From assembly GCF_014205215.1 (NCBI RefSeq), contig NZ_JACHNC010000001.1:1245001-1309000 (forward strand): a DNA stretch of 64,000 bases. Reading direction: 5' to 3'. Positions 49,347-58,753 of this stretch are shown piece after piece. The position numbers and the translations under genes are program-made. The DNA is from Actinoplanes lobatus. GTDB lineage: Bacteria > Actinomycetota > Actinomycetes > Mycobacteriales > Micromonosporaceae. Below the pieces are notes generated by a model that ran no database searches, was not told where the DNA came from, and saw only the letters and a list, made by a program, of their open reading frames with translations. The first letter of the stretch is position 1; every line of letters starts with the position of its first letter.

Positions 49347-51356
49347 ATGGACGCGGATCTGGTGGCGCTGGCCGGGGCACACGGGGTGGCCACGTGGTAC
49401 GAGAACTGGCGGCGCAAACGCACCGACGTGGCCGCCGAGTCGGTGATCGGCGTGCTCGGCATGCTGGGCGTCGACGCGAGCACCCCGGCGGCGGTCCGTG
49501 CGTCGCTGGCCGCGGCCCGGCGCCGGGACACCGGTGACCGGCTGCCCGGCACGATCGTGCTGCGGGAGGGCGCCGGGCGGGCGCTGCCCGGGCCGGCCGA
49601 GATCCGGCTGGAGGACGGCGGCGTACGGGCGGTGGACCGGCGGCTGCCCGGTGACCTGCCGCTGGGCTGGCACCGGCTGCACTGCGGCGGCCAGGAGGTC
49701 ACTCTCGTGGTGGTGCCCACCCGGCTGCCCGAGCCGCCGCACACCTGGGGCTGGATGGTGCAGCTCTACACGCTCCACTCGGCCGGCTCGTGGGGCATGG
49801 GCGACCTCGGTGACCTGCGCGACTTCGTGGCCGGGGCGGCCGGCGCCGGGCTGGTGGTGCTGAACCCGCTGCACGCGGTCACGCCGACCAGGCCGGTGCC
49901 GGCATCGCCGTACTCGCCGTCGAGCCGGCGTTTCGCCAACCCGCTCTACCTGCGGGTGGCCGACACCGGCGAGTACCGGCGGGCCGATCCGGCGCTGCGG
50001 GCCCGGGTGGACGCGCTGCGGCCGGCGCCGCCGGTGGACGGCCTGATCGACTACGACGCCGTGCTGGCCGCCAAGTTCGCGGCGCTGGATCTGCTCTGGC
50101 CGCTGGCCGGGCCGGTCGACCTGGACCGGGATCCGGGGCTCACCGACTTCGCCCGGTTCTGCGCGCTGGCCGAGGAGCACGGGCCGGACTGGCGGGAGTG
50201 GCCGGAGGAGCTGCGCCGCCCCGGCGCTCCGGCGGTGCTGGCGTACCGCGGTGACCGGATCGCCTTCCACGTCTGGGTGCAGGCGCTGCTGGAGGAGCAG
50301 TTCGACACGGCCGGGGAGGCGGCCCGGGAGCACGGCATGCCGGTCGGCATCGTGCACGACCTCGCGGTGGCGGTCGAGCCGGGCGGCGCCGACGGATGGC
50401 TGCTGCAGGACGTGCTGGCCATGGAGGCCCGGACCGGGGCGCCGCCGGACGCGTTCAACCAGCTCGGCCAGGAGTGGGGCGGGGTGGCGTGGCGGCCGGA
50501 CCGGCTGGTCGAGACCGGGTACGCGGCCTACCGGGACATGCTGCGGCGGATCTTCCGGCATGCGGGCGGGCTGCGGGTCGACCACGTGGCGGGGCTCTGG
50601 CGGCTGTGGTGGGTGCCGTCCGGCCTCGGGGCGGCCAAGGGGACGTACGTGCACTACGACCCGGAGGCGATGCTGGGGATCCTGGCGCTGGAGGCGTACC
50701 GGGCCGGGGCCGTGGTGATCGGCGAGGACCTGGGGACGGTCATGCCGGTGGTCACCGAAGGGCTGGAGCGGACCAACATGCTGGGCTCGGCGGTGCTCTG
50801 GTTCACCCGGGACGAGGTGGGCGGCTACCGTCCTTCGGCCGGATATCCGCGCAACGCGCTGGCCAGCGTCTCCACCCACGATCTGCCGACCGCTTCCGGC
50901 TTCCTGGCCGGCGAGCAGGTCGAGGTACGCGCCGCGCTGGGTCAGCTGACCGGCCCGGTCGAGCGGGAGCGGGCGGCCTGGCGGGAGGACCGGGGGCAGT
51001 TGCTGGACCGGCTGCGCGCCGAGGGCCTGCTGAACGGGGCCGAGCCGGCGGCCGAGGAGGTGGTGACGGCCATGCACGAGTTCCTCGCCCGTACGCCCTG
51101 CCGTTTCGTCGTCGCCTCGCTGCACGACGTCCTGATGGAGCACCGCCAGCCGAACCTGCCGGGCACCTTCGACGAGTACCCGAACTGGCGCATCCCCCTC
51201 GACCGGGATCTGGCCGGTGTGGTCGACGATCCGCTGTTCCTCAGGGTGGCCGGGATCCTCGGCGGCCGGCCGCGGCCGCTGCCGGGCCGGCATCCGGCGG
51301 CCGGGACCGCTCAGATCGCCAGCGGCTCGGGTGGCGGGTCGTCGTCGAGCGCGTAG
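49347..51356 (+). CDS. malQ: 4-alpha-glucanotransferase (amylomaltase, GH77)
   Basis: Transfers maltodextrin segments between 1,4-alpha-glucans. The protein has 669 residues, usual for actinobacterial MalQ. An N-terminal MalQ-type beta domain precedes the GH77 barrel. Catalytic residues are the nucleophile Asp in LRVDHVAGL (near 413), the acid/base Glu in IGEDLGTVMP (near 460), and the stabilising Asp in STHDLPT (near 513). WGMGDLGDL and SPYSPSSRRFANPLYL are typical substrate-loop motifs. The start is ATG 49347. Its last 46 bases overlap the convergent gene at 51311 and encode a Ser/Gly-rich tail. Confidence 0.93.
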   Translation: MDADLVALAGAHGVATWYENWRRKRTDVAAESVIGVLGMLGVDASTPAAVRASLAAARRRDTGDRLPGTIVLREGAGRALPGPAEIRLEDGGVRAVDRRLPGDLPLGWHRLHCGGQEVTLVVVPTRLPEPPHTWGWMVQLYTLHSAGSWGMGDLGDLRDFVAGAAGAGLVVLNPLHAVTPTRPVPASPYSPSSRRFANPLYLRVADTGEYRRADPALRARVDALRPAPPVDGLIDYDAVLAAKFAALDLLWPLAGPVDLDRDPGLTDFARFCALAEEHGPDWREWPEELRRPGAPAVLAYRGDRIAFHVWVQALLEEQFDTAGEAAREHGMPVGIVHDLAVAVEPGGADGWLLQDVLAMEARTGAPPDAFNQLGQEWGGVAWRPDRLVETGYAAYRDMLRRIFRHAGGLRVDHVAGLWRLWWVPSGLGAAKGTYVHYDPEAMLGILALEAYRAGAVVIGEDLGTVMPVVTEGLERTNMLGSAVLWFTRDEVGGYRPSAGYPRNALASVSTHDLPTASGFLAGEQVEVRAALGQLTGPVERERAAWREDRGQLLDRLRAEGLLNGAEPAAEEVVTAMHEFLARTPCRFVVASLHDVLMEHRQPNLPGTFDEYPNWRIPLDRDLAGVVDDPLFLRVAGILGGRPRPLPGRHPAAGTAQIASGSGGGSSSSA

Positions 51357-51649
51357 AGCATCGGGTGCAGCGGCAGGTAGGTGGGCTCCTGCCGGCAGCG
51401 GGCCGGCGGGACCAGGGAGGAGCGGTGCCGCGGGTGTTCCCGGCAGTGCCGCAGCGCCCGGGTGACGGCGTCGTCGTGGTGCCGGCCACCGCCGTACTCG
51501 CCGCAGCCGGTGCAGTCCCACCGCCAGAACGGCGCGCCCTCGGCTGAGGCGTGGCGGCGGATCCGCAGCGGCGGCCCGGCCGGGGACCGGTCCGCCGCGG
51601 GCTGCCGCCGCTGCGCGCCGATGATCTCGGCAAGCAGGTTGCTCAACAT
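51311..51649 (-). CDS. Uncharacterised small protein with Cys/His motif
   Basis: Protein of 112 residues, ATG 51649. The middle part has CTGCGEYGGG (near 46) followed by HHDDAVTRALRHCREH (about 57-72), suggesting a small metal-binding domain. The ends are Pro/Arg-rich and look disordered. No family is recognised. It overlaps the malQ 3' end by 46 bases. Real-gene status rests on the frame, ATG and Cys/His pattern only. Confidence 0.45.
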   Translation of the reverse strand: MLSNLLAEIIGAQRRQPAADRSPAGPPLRIRRHASAEGAPFWRWDCTGCGEYGGGRHHDDAVTRALRHCREHPRHRSSLVPPARCRQEPTYLPLHPMLYALDDDPPPEPLAI

Positions 51650-51712
51650 CCGATCAGTGTGGAACGCACCTGATGGGACTTATAGAGGTTTTGCCGAATA
51701 TCGTCCGGTTCG

Positions 51713-52978
51713 TCACCTGGCGGTGACGATGCCCAGGCCCGCAGCGGTGACGCCGGGGAACACGCCGTTCAGGTCGGCCACCCCGCACCGGGAGCGCAGG
51801 ATCTCGCCGATCACCGCGCGGTAGTCGGTGGTCACCGCCAGGTCACCGTCGCGCAGCTGGGCCTCGGTCAGGCCGGGCCACCGGCCGTACACCTTGCCGC
51901 CCTTGACGTTGCCGCCGAGGACGAACATGGCGTTGCCGTAGCCGTGGTCCAGACCGCCCGAGCCGTTCTGCGCCACCCGGCGCCCGAACTCGCTGATCGT
52001 GATCACGGTGACCCGGCGCAGGTGGTCCGGGCCCAGGTCGGCGGCGAACGCGGCGAGCGCGGTGGCGAACGCCTTGAGCTGGTCGTACATCCGCTTGCCG
52101 GGCGCCGCGACGCCGAGGTTCTCGTGCATGTCCCAGTCGCCGGAGTCGACCGTCGCGCTCAGCAGCCCGCTGTTCGTCTTGATCAGCCGGGCCACGTCGC
52201 GCAGCGCGTTGCCGAGGTCGCTGCCCGGGTAGACCGCGCCGTTGGCCGGCGTGTACGCCTGGGCCCGCAGTTTCGCGACCTGCCGCAGGCCGCCGGTCAA
52301 CTGCCCGGCGGTGCCCCTGAGCGAGGTGGGCGCGTCCTCGAACAGCCTGGTCATGGTGGCGGCGATCGGCCGGTCGGCCTGGTCCCCGGTGAGCACCATC
52401 CGGTCGATCGCGGTGACTCCGACGTACGGCGCCGGCCCGCCCAGGACCCGGGCCGGCATGGCGGTTCCCATCGCGACCGCCTGGAACGGGTCGCCGGAGC
52501 CGACCGTGCCGAGCATCCGGTTCAGCCAGCCGGTCCGCAGCGAGGTGCCGGGGGCCGCCCGCTCCAGCTCCTCCATGGCGGAGAAGTGCGACCGGTTCGG
52601 CGCCGGCTGGCCGACCGCGTGCACCGCGGCGAGCTTCCCGCCGGTCCAGTACGGCAGCAGCGGCGCCAGCCCCGGGTTCAGCCCGAAGAACGCGTCGCCC
52701 CCGATCAGCTGCGCCTTCGGCACCCCGATGGCCGGCCGGGCGGCGTAGTAGGCGGGGTCGCCGGCCGGCACCACGGCGGACAGCCCGTCGAAGCCGCCCC
52801 GCAGCGAGATCAGGACCAGCACGTCACCGGCGTACGCCGGGTCGGCCGCGAAGGCCAGGCCGGTGTCGACGGTGGCCCCGGCCACTCCGGCGGCCACCCC
52901 GGCGCCGGCCGCCAGCAGCCGCCGCCGGGAGAGCACGGCCTGCCGGTTGTCCTCGCATCCACACACGGAAGTCGTCAC
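51713..52978 (-). CDS. Tat-exported DUF1501 protein
   Basis: Exported protein of 421 residues. A Tat signal (SRRRLLAAGAGVAAGVAGA, about 17-36) precedes the DUF1501 domain, a sulfatase/alkaline-phosphatase-like fold. Typical DUF1501 stretches are VLISLRGGFDGLSAVVPAGD (about 52-71), FGLNPGLAPL and VTVITISEFGRRVAQNGSGG (about 318-337). DUF1501 and DUF1800 proteins are often encoded together; their role is not established. Here the DUF1800 gene ends four bases upstream on the same strand, so they form an operon, DUF1800 first. Confidence 0.88.
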   Translation of the reverse strand: MTTSVCGCEDNRQAVLSRRRLLAAGAGVAAGVAGATVDTGLAFAADPAYAGDVLVLISLRGGFDGLSAVVPAGDPAYYAARPAIGVPKAQLIGGDAFFGLNPGLAPLLPYWTGGKLAAVHAVGQPAPNRSHFSAMEELERAAPGTSLRTGWLNRMLGTVGSGDPFQAVAMGTAMPARVLGGPAPYVGVTAIDRMVLTGDQADRPIAATMTRLFEDAPTSLRGTAGQLTGGLRQVAKLRAQAYTPANGAVYPGSDLGNALRDVARLIKTNSGLLSATVDSGDWDMHENLGVAAPGKRMYDQLKAFATALAAFAADLGPDHLRRVTVITISEFGRRVAQNGSGGLDHGYGNAMFVLGGNVKGGKVYGRWPGLTEAQLRDGDLAVTTDYRAVIGEILRSRCGVADLNGVFPGVTAAGLGIVTAR

Positions 52979-52982
52979 AGGC

Positions 52983-54533
52983 TCACCTCAACGCGAAGGA
53001 CGGGGAGTTCAGCAGCATCCCCATCAGGTACGGGTACATCCAGCCGGCCGCCGGGTCGTTCGCCTTGAGCGGCGACGCCGGCGTCTTTCCGTAGAATTCG
53101 GCCAGCGCCGCGATCTGCTTCGCGGTGGGTGCGATTCCGCACAGGCGGACCGCGGTCTTCTCGATCAGCGCGCCGTAGGTCGCCGGCAGTGCGCCCACCG
53201 TCCCGGTGAGCAGTGACGCGGGCCGGACCAGCGTCTCCGGCCACCAGCCGGCCGCGATCGACAGGTGGAAGTTCCACCGCACCAGCAGCCCGGACGGCGA
53301 GGCCCAGGCGGCGGCCACGTCCGGGTAGCCGTTCGGCGGCCCCCAGGCCAGCGGCGCCTGACCGGCGTCGCGCGCCATCCCGTAGAGGCTCTCCAGGAAC
53401 TTGGTGCCGCTGGTGGCCGGGCCGTAGCCGAGGATGCGCACGGTCGCCGCCAGATCCTCGTACGGTGTCCGGGTCTTGGCCCCGATCGACGCCGCGAACT
53501 CGGCGGACCCGAACAGCGCCCGCAGCACTGGCGCGATCGCCGACCGGTTGTCGAGGTAGACCTTGACCAACGTGGTGATCAGCGAGGCGGGCGGCTCGTC
53601 GGCGACGAAACGGACGCACAGCCTGGTGACGATCCGGCGGGCGGTCAGCGGGTGCAGCGCCAGGTGGTCGAGCAGGGCCAGCGCGGCCGCCTCGCCCCCG
53701 GTCGCGGTGGTGTTGGCGTGCTGGAAGTCGAGCACCCGGATCGCCCCGGTGGCGTGCTCGGCGGCGTCGTACCGGTACCGGCCGGTGGCCCGGTCCACGG
53801 TCAGGCCGGTGAACAGCCGGGCGGCGTTCTTCACGTCGGCCTCGGTGTGCCCCTGCCCCACGGTGTGCAGTTCCAGCAGCTCCCGCCCGTAGTTCTCGTT
53901 GGGCGCGGCCCGGGTCGAGTAGCGGTTGTCCAGGTAGGTGAGCATCGCCGGGTGCCGGGCCGACGCCTTGAGCAGGTCGGAGAACTTCCCGAGGGCGTGC
54001 TTCCGGATCATCGTGTCGTAGTCGGTCCGGCTGTCCCAGACGTCACCGGACGGGCAGGTCACGTTGAGGTGGTTGCTCCAGAGGTCGGTCATCACCTCGA
54101 GCAGCTGCCGCTCGCTCCAGAGCGCCCGGGTCAGGGCCGCGTAGCCGAGCTGCCACATCGGCTCCCAGCCGTACTGCTTGAGGGTGCCGGCGGCGACCCG
54201 GGCACGGATCTCGTCGATGCCCAGCCGGGCCAGCGGCAGACGGGCGAGCACGCCGTCGGCCACCGGGTCGGCGATCGAGGACGGGTCGAGCTGCCGGTCC
54301 AGCCACGCCTTGGCGCCCAGCCGCCGGATCTCGGCGATCGAGGACGGGCCGGGCCCGAAGGTGGCCCGGCGCAGCAGGTGCAGCAGCGGGTCGGCGGGCA
54401 GGAAGGCGGCCGGGGCCGGCGCGGCCGCGGCGGCGACGGCGGGCGCGCCGGTGGCCAGGGCGGCCGCGGCGCCGGCCGCGGCCATCCCGCCCATCACGCC
54501 GCGACGGGTCAACGTCTGCTCGGAGATGCTCAC
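52983..54533 (-). CDS. Tat-exported DUF1800 protein
   Basis: Exported protein of 516 residues. An N-terminal Tat signal (LTRRGVMGGMAAAGAAAALA, about 8-27) is followed by a DUF1800 domain beginning LLHLLRRATFGPGPSSI (about 50-66). It contains MTDLWSNHLNV (about 145-155) and NENYGRELLELHTVGQGHTE (about 212-231), the conserved core. It is the first gene of a two-gene operon with DUF1501. The function is unknown; joint export suggests an extracytoplasmic complex. It is divergent from the spermidine-synthase-like gene with 81 bases between. Confidence 0.88.
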   Translation of the reverse strand: MSISEQTLTRRGVMGGMAAAGAAAALATGAPAVAAAAAPAPAAFLPADPLLHLLRRATFGPGPSSIAEIRRLGAKAWLDRQLDPSSIADPVADGVLARLPLARLGIDEIRARVAAGTLKQYGWEPMWQLGYAALTRALWSERQLLEVMTDLWSNHLNVTCPSGDVWDSRTDYDTMIRKHALGKFSDLLKASARHPAMLTYLDNRYSTRAAPNENYGRELLELHTVGQGHTEADVKNAARLFTGLTVDRATGRYRYDAAEHATGAIRVLDFQHANTTATGGEAAALALLDHLALHPLTARRIVTRLCVRFVADEPPASLITTLVKVYLDNRSAIAPVLRALFGSAEFAASIGAKTRTPYEDLAATVRILGYGPATSGTKFLESLYGMARDAGQAPLAWGPPNGYPDVAAAWASPSGLLVRWNFHLSIAAGWWPETLVRPASLLTGTVGALPATYGALIEKTAVRLCGIAPTAKQIAALAEFYGKTPASPLKANDPAAGWMYPYLMGMLLNSPSFALR

Positions 54534-54614
54534 AGGTCAGTGGTCGGATGTTTCCGATGGGACCTGTGGGTTCCCCGCGCCGCGCTACCCACCTGCTACC
54601 GGGATACTTGCCCG

Positions 54615-55466
54615 ATGGCACAGCGCAGGGCGTCGCGACGGCGGGTGGAGACGGTCGCCTCCGGGGTCGCCGAGCTGGTCCCCGACCCGGACCGGGACAC
54701 CGCGTGGACCCTGCTGCTGGACGGCGCCCCGCAGTCGCACGTCGACCTGGCCGACCCCACCCACCTCCAGTTCGAGTACATCCGGCGGATGGCGGCCGCG
54801 ATCGATCTGGCGGCCCCGGCGGGCCGGCCGCTGCGGGTGCTGCACCTGGGCGGCGGCGCGCTGACGTTGCCGCGCTACGTGGCCGCCACCCGGCCCGGCT
54901 CGGCGCAGCGGGTCGTGGAGATCGACGGGCCGCTGGTCGAGCTGGTCCGCTCGGCGCTGCCGTTGCCGTCCTCGGCCAACATCCGGGTCCGGGTCGCGGA
55001 CGCCCGGGCCGCCGTGGAGGGGATGCGCGACTCCGGCTACGACCTGATCGTCCTGGACGTCTTCGCGGGCGCCCGGACACCCGCCCACCTCGCCTCGGCC
55101 GAGTTCGCCGGCGAGCTGGCACGGATCCTGGACCCGGCCGGCCGGCTGATCGCCAACGTGGCCGACGGCCCGCCGCTGCGGTTCGCCCGCGGCCAGGTGG
55201 CCACGATCCGGGCCGCGCTGCCGGAGGCCTGCCTGGTGGCCGACGCCGGGGTGCTGCGCGGGCGGCGCTTCGGCAATCTCGTGGTGGTCGCCGGGCGTAC
55301 CCCGCCGCCGGTCGCCGAGCTGTCCCGGCGTGCCGCCGGGGACTGGTTCCCGGGCCGGGTGGAGACGGATCTGGACCGCTTCGCGGCCGGAGCGGCACCC
55401 GTACCGGACTCCGCGGCGGTAGCCTCTCCCCTGCCACCGCAAGGCCTTTTCGGTAACCGAAAGTAA
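54615..55466 (+). CDS. Spermidine synthase-like methyltransferase-fold protein
   Basis: Cytosolic protein of 283 residues with the polyamine-synthase Rossmann fold. After the N-terminal beta hairpin domain, the motif VLHLGGGALTLPRYVA (about 78-93) is the cofactor loop, VVEIDGPLVEL (about 102-112) has the ribose-binding acidic residue, and YDLIVLDVFAGARTPAHL (about 141-158) is the catalytic loop. The catalytic Asp-x-x-Asp of true spermidine synthases is replaced (DVFAG), so the substrate may differ. Such stand-alone genes are common in actinobacteria. Start ATG 54615. Confidence 0.75.
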   Translation: MAQRRASRRRVETVASGVAELVPDPDRDTAWTLLLDGAPQSHVDLADPTHLQFEYIRRMAAAIDLAAPAGRPLRVLHLGGGALTLPRYVAATRPGSAQRVVEIDGPLVELVRSALPLPSSANIRVRVADARAAVEGMRDSGYDLIVLDVFAGARTPAHLASAEFAGELARILDPAGRLIANVADGPPLRFARGQVATIRAALPEACLVADAGVLRGRRFGNLVVVAGRTPPPVAELSRRAAGDWFPGRVETDLDRFAAGAAPVPDSAAVASPLPPQGLFGNRK

Positions 55467-55625
55467 CTGCCGAGAGGCCGAAGGTGCACCAATGATCACC
55501 GTGTTGTGTCGAATTCTCGAGTTCGGGTGTGATTCACGCCCGGCCACTGGCAACACCGGCGGTAGCCGGTTGTAATCGATGCTGTCGCGAGATCTGATCG
55601 CGGCGACCACCGGGGGAAGGCGAGC

Positions 55626-56474
55626 ATGTACCACCAGCACTTCCTGTCCGCCACCGGCTCGGACCTCGGACCGCTCGACAGCGGTGAGCGGGTGCTGTGG
55701 CGCGGCCGCTGCGCCGTCGCCGAGTACGCGTTCGACGAGGCCTCGTCGCTGCCCCGGTGGACGCTTCCGGAGGAGACCGACGTCATCGTCACGGATCGCC
55801 GGGTGCGGTTCGTACACGTGGCCGACGGCACGCAGAGTAGTGGCGAGCTGTTCTGGCTCTGGCCGCAGCACCTGCGTGTGCAGCCCGGCAACCGGGAGAC
55901 CGGCCGCAACGCCACGGTCACCCAGATCCAGCTCGTCTGCGTCGGTCCGGCCGGCACCTATCCGGCGCTGATCTTCGCGGGCGGCGACCTGGCGACGGTC
56001 GGCGACGCGGACCGGCTCGCCAACCTGCTGCGGAAGACCATCGCGCACTTCCGGGTGGAGAACGCCGACCTGATCGGCGTCCCGGCGCCGCAGGTGCGGA
56101 TGCTGTCCCGCCTGGCGATCGGCCCCGAGTTCAGCAACTTCCAGGGCGGCACGGGCCAGACCGTGACCGTGCTCGGCTCGGTGCCGGTGCCGGCCCCGGA
56201 GCAGCCCGAGCCCGAGCCGGAGCCGGTCCACCAGGACGACACCCCGGTCTCCGGGCCCCGCGCCCACGCCGATCGTCCCGGCCGGGAGGCCGACGCGCTC
56301 CGTGCGGAGGAGGCGATGCGCGCCGAGCAGGACTCCCGCAGCGCCGAGCCGGATCTGGCGTCGCGCGCGGCCAGCCTGGCGGCCCGGGTGGCCAACCTGG
56401 TCTCGGAGGCTCCCGACGGCGGGCAGACGAACCTCTCCGCCTACCTCGACGGGGAGTACGGCTCAGGGCGCTGA
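55626..56474 (+). CDS. Uncharacterised protein with PH-like N-terminal domain
   Basis: Protein of 282 residues. The first 150 have alternating beta strands around a GERVLWRGRCAVAEY start and VIVTDRRVRFVHVADG, like bacterial PH-like (PF03703/YdbT-type) domains. A Pro/Glu linker (PAPEQPEPEPEPV, about 190-202) is followed by an alpha-helical acidic C-terminus rich in Ala, Glu and Arg. No signal or membrane segment. The family is not recognised. Its 3' end overlaps the convergent terC-like gene by 12 bases. The 159-base upstream region shows no clear promoter. Confidence 0.55.
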   Translation: MYHQHFLSATGSDLGPLDSGERVLWRGRCAVAEYAFDEASSLPRWTLPEETDVIVTDRRVRFVHVADGTQSSGELFWLWPQHLRVQPGNRETGRNATVTQIQLVCVGPAGTYPALIFAGGDLATVGDADRLANLLRKTIAHFRVENADLIGVPAPQVRMLSRLAIGPEFSNFQGGTGQTVTVLGSVPVPAPEQPEPEPEPVHQDDTPVSGPRAHADRPGREADALRAEEAMRAEQDSRSAEPDLASRAASLAARVANLVSEAPDGGQTNLSAYLDGEYGSGR

Positions 56475-57677
56475 CGGGGCGAAGCAGTGCCCCGCGGCGA
56501 CCCGCTCGTCGTGCCGCCGGTGCGCCCGCTGGAGCAGGTCCATGAGTTCGGCCTGCCGGCGGACCCGGGCCCGGTGCCGCTCCGGCAGCCGCTTGAGGTT
56601 CTCCTCCTCGGCCAGCAGCCGGTGGTAGATCTCGTCGCAGTAGGCCGGATCGGTCTCGACGTCGAGGAACTGGGTAGCGTGCCGGCGGGCGGCGGCCACC
56701 GAGGTGCGGGCCCGGCCCTCGGGGCTGAGCAGCGAGGCGATCACGGTGATCAGCAGGACACCGACGATGACGCCGAGCGACACGGCGGTCGGGATCTCGA
56801 CCACGTCGACCGGCTCGCCGCCGTTGATGAACGGCACGTTGTTCTCGTGCAGGGCGTGCAGCACCAGTTTCACGCCGATCAGCGCGAGGATCGCGGCCAG
56901 CCCGTAGGACAGGTAGACCAGCCGGTCCAGCAGCCCGTCGATCAGGAAGTACAGCTGCCGCAGCCCGAGCAGGGAGAAGGCGGTGGCGGTGAAGACCAGG
57001 TAGACGTTCTGGGTGAGGCCGAAGATGGCCGGGATCGAGTCCAGCGCGAAGAGGATGTCGGTGCCGCCGATCGCCACCATGACCAGCAGCATCGGGGTGA
57101 GCACCCGCTTGCCGTCCTGGTAGGTGAAGAGCTTGTCCCCGTCGTAGGTGTCCGAGGTGTGCAGGAACCGGCGGGCCAGCCGGATCACGATGTTGTCCGG
57201 CGGCTCGCCCTCGCCGTCGTGCTTCTCCTTCAGCAGGTTCCCCGCGGTGACCAGCAGGATCAGGCCGAACAGGTAGAAGATCCAGGCGAACGAGTTGATC
57301 AGCGCGGCGCCGAGCAGGATGAACCCGGTCCGGGCCACCAGCGAGACCACGATCCCGAAGAGCAGCACCTTCTGCTGGTCCGCCCGGGGCACCTTGAAAC
57401 TGCCCAGCAGCAGTAGGAAGACGAACAGGTTGTCGACCGAGAGCGCCTCCTCGGTGACGTATCCCGCGAAGTACTCGGCGCCCATCGTGGAACCGCCGAA
57501 CACCCAGACCCCGACCCCGAACAGAATGGCGATGGAGACGTAGACGGAGGTCCACAGGGCGGCCTCGCGCAGCCGGGGCACATGCGCCTTGCGGACGTGG
57601 AAGAAGAAGTCGAACAGCAGGAGACCGACGATTCCGAGGACGGTCAGAACCCACACCACGCCGGACACCTGCTGCAT
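56463..57677 (-). CDS. TerC-family membrane protein
   Basis: Integral membrane protein of 404 residues with about eight to nine helices, in the TerC/Alx group tied to tellurite resistance and manganese export. The conserved acidic motifs in helices are present: TEEALSVDNLFVFLLLL (about 74-90) and GGTDILFALDSIPAIFGLT (about 203-221). The extra cytoplasmic C-terminus (about 320-404) is rich in Arg, Glu and His (RHRARVRRQAEL, RAHRRHDE) and may bind metal. The start is ATG 57677. It is followed closely upstream by the pentapeptide gene on the same strand, with nine bases between. Confidence 0.88.
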   Translation of the reverse strand: MQQVSGVVWVLTVLGIVGLLLFDFFFHVRKAHVPRLREAALWTSVYVSIAILFGVGVWVFGGSTMGAEYFAGYVTEEALSVDNLFVFLLLLGSFKVPRADQQKVLLFGIVVSLVARTGFILLGAALINSFAWIFYLFGLILLVTAGNLLKEKHDGEGEPPDNIVIRLARRFLHTSDTYDGDKLFTYQDGKRVLTPMLLVMVAIGGTDILFALDSIPAIFGLTQNVYLVFTATAFSLLGLRQLYFLIDGLLDRLVYLSYGLAAILALIGVKLVLHALHENNVPFINGGEPVDVVEIPTAVSLGVIVGVLLITVIASLLSPEGRARTSVAAARRHATQFLDVETDPAYCDEIYHRLLAEEENLKRLPERHRARVRRQAELMDLLQRAHRRHDERVAAGHCFAPSAP

Positions 57678-57686
57678 CCACCCATC

Positions 57687-58442
57687 CTAGAGTCGATCGT
57701 CGTCCGTCACTGCGGCTCGCAACTGTGACGGGGTCAGGAAGAGAACCCCGTCCAGATTCGCGCCGCGCAGATCCGTACCCCGCATGTCGGCTCCGGTGAA
57801 ATCGGCCCGGCGCAGGTCGGCGTCGCGCAGATCGGCGCCGATGAGAAGCGCGCCGCGGAAACTGGCGCCACGCAGATCGGCGCCGCGCATGCGGCGGCCG
57901 ATCAGGCGGGCGCCGCTGTGGTCCGGCCCTCTGCGGCCCGCCCGGGCCATCTCACTCGCTCTGCGCAGAAGCGGGACAACCTTTCCCCGGTACGCGTCCA
58001 CGTCCATTTCTCGTAGTTCGGCCGGCGACCGGCCCGCCATGGCATCGGTCTCGTCGAGAGCGGCGCGCAGCCCGGGGTGCAGCTTCCGCGTCTCGGCCAG
58101 TTCCAGCGCCTCGGTGAGGTACCACATCAATTCGTGCAGCTGACGCATCACCGGCAGCACCGCGAACATGTCCCCGGCGATCTTCGGGGTGGACCGCCAG
58201 TCCCGCCCGCCGAACGTCTCCTGGGTGATGCGCTGACCCGCGCCGAAGCAGTCGAACACCACGCAGCCGTGGAAGCCGCGCGGTTCCAGCCGTTCGTGAA
58301 TCGTGCAGCGGAAGTCGGCGCCCAGGTTGCGGCAGGGCTGACCGGCCGGCTTGTCGACGGCGAAATCCGAGGAGCGGGCGAAGGCCGGGGCGACGCAACA
58401 GAGCGCAGCGCACCGCGCACAATCAGCAGTCAAGTCAGTCAT
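57687..58442 (-). CDS. Pentapeptide-repeat protein with N-terminal cysteine cluster
   Basis: Protein of 251 residues. The N-terminal 70 residues hold eight cysteines (CARCAALCC, QPCRN, FRCTIHE, HGCVVFDCFG), like YkgJ-type metal-binding clusters. A helical middle section follows. The C-terminal 70 residues make about eleven pentapeptides of the A(D/N)LxX type (GADLRGASFRGALLIGADL, then ADLRRADFTGADMRGTDL), which should form a right-handed quadrilateral beta-helix. Family function is uncertain; some pentapeptide proteins mimic DNA. It lies nine bases before the terC-like gene and is likely co-transcribed. Confidence 0.82.
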   Translation of the reverse strand: MTDLTADCARCAALCCVAPAFARSSDFAVDKPAGQPCRNLGADFRCTIHERLEPRGFHGCVVFDCFGAGQRITQETFGGRDWRSTPKIAGDMFAVLPVMRQLHELMWYLTEALELAETRKLHPGLRAALDETDAMAGRSPAELREMDVDAYRGKVVPLLRRASEMARAGRRGPDHSGARLIGRRMRGADLRGASFRGALLIGADLRDADLRRADFTGADMRGTDLRGANLDGVLFLTPSQLRAAVTDDDRL

Positions 58443-58753
58443 TTCATCCGATTCATAGAACTGCGGGTTTCGCGCACCGGACAGTTATCGGCGAAAACGG
58501 GCGGCTGACTGAAATCGCCCAATATCACCGCGGCCGGTACCTGCGTCACTTTACCGACAGGGGTTCATCGGGCCGTTTACCTGCGCTTTTGATCACTGAG
58601 TGCCTTGAGGGACCACATGCGGGTAGCACCAGCGGGTAGGGTGCCCAGGCGGGATGAACGATAACCATGCGCATCGATTCTCGATAGCGTCAACGTTCAA
58701 TGCCGGAGCGGGCGCTCTGGGTGCTGCCCTCACCACGGAGGATCTCTAAAGAC
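58443..58753. promoter_or_regulatory. Divergent promoter region, 311 bases
   Basis: No gene is seen between the pentapeptide protein and the lamin-tail protein. The stretch is less GC-rich and has GGGTAGCACC and GGGTAGGGTGCCC close together (58622-58652; TAGGGT is a -10-like box) and a small dyad ATCGA-TTC-TCGAT (58674-58686). These probably drive the two divergent genes; no specific regulator is suggested. Confidence 0.4.
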
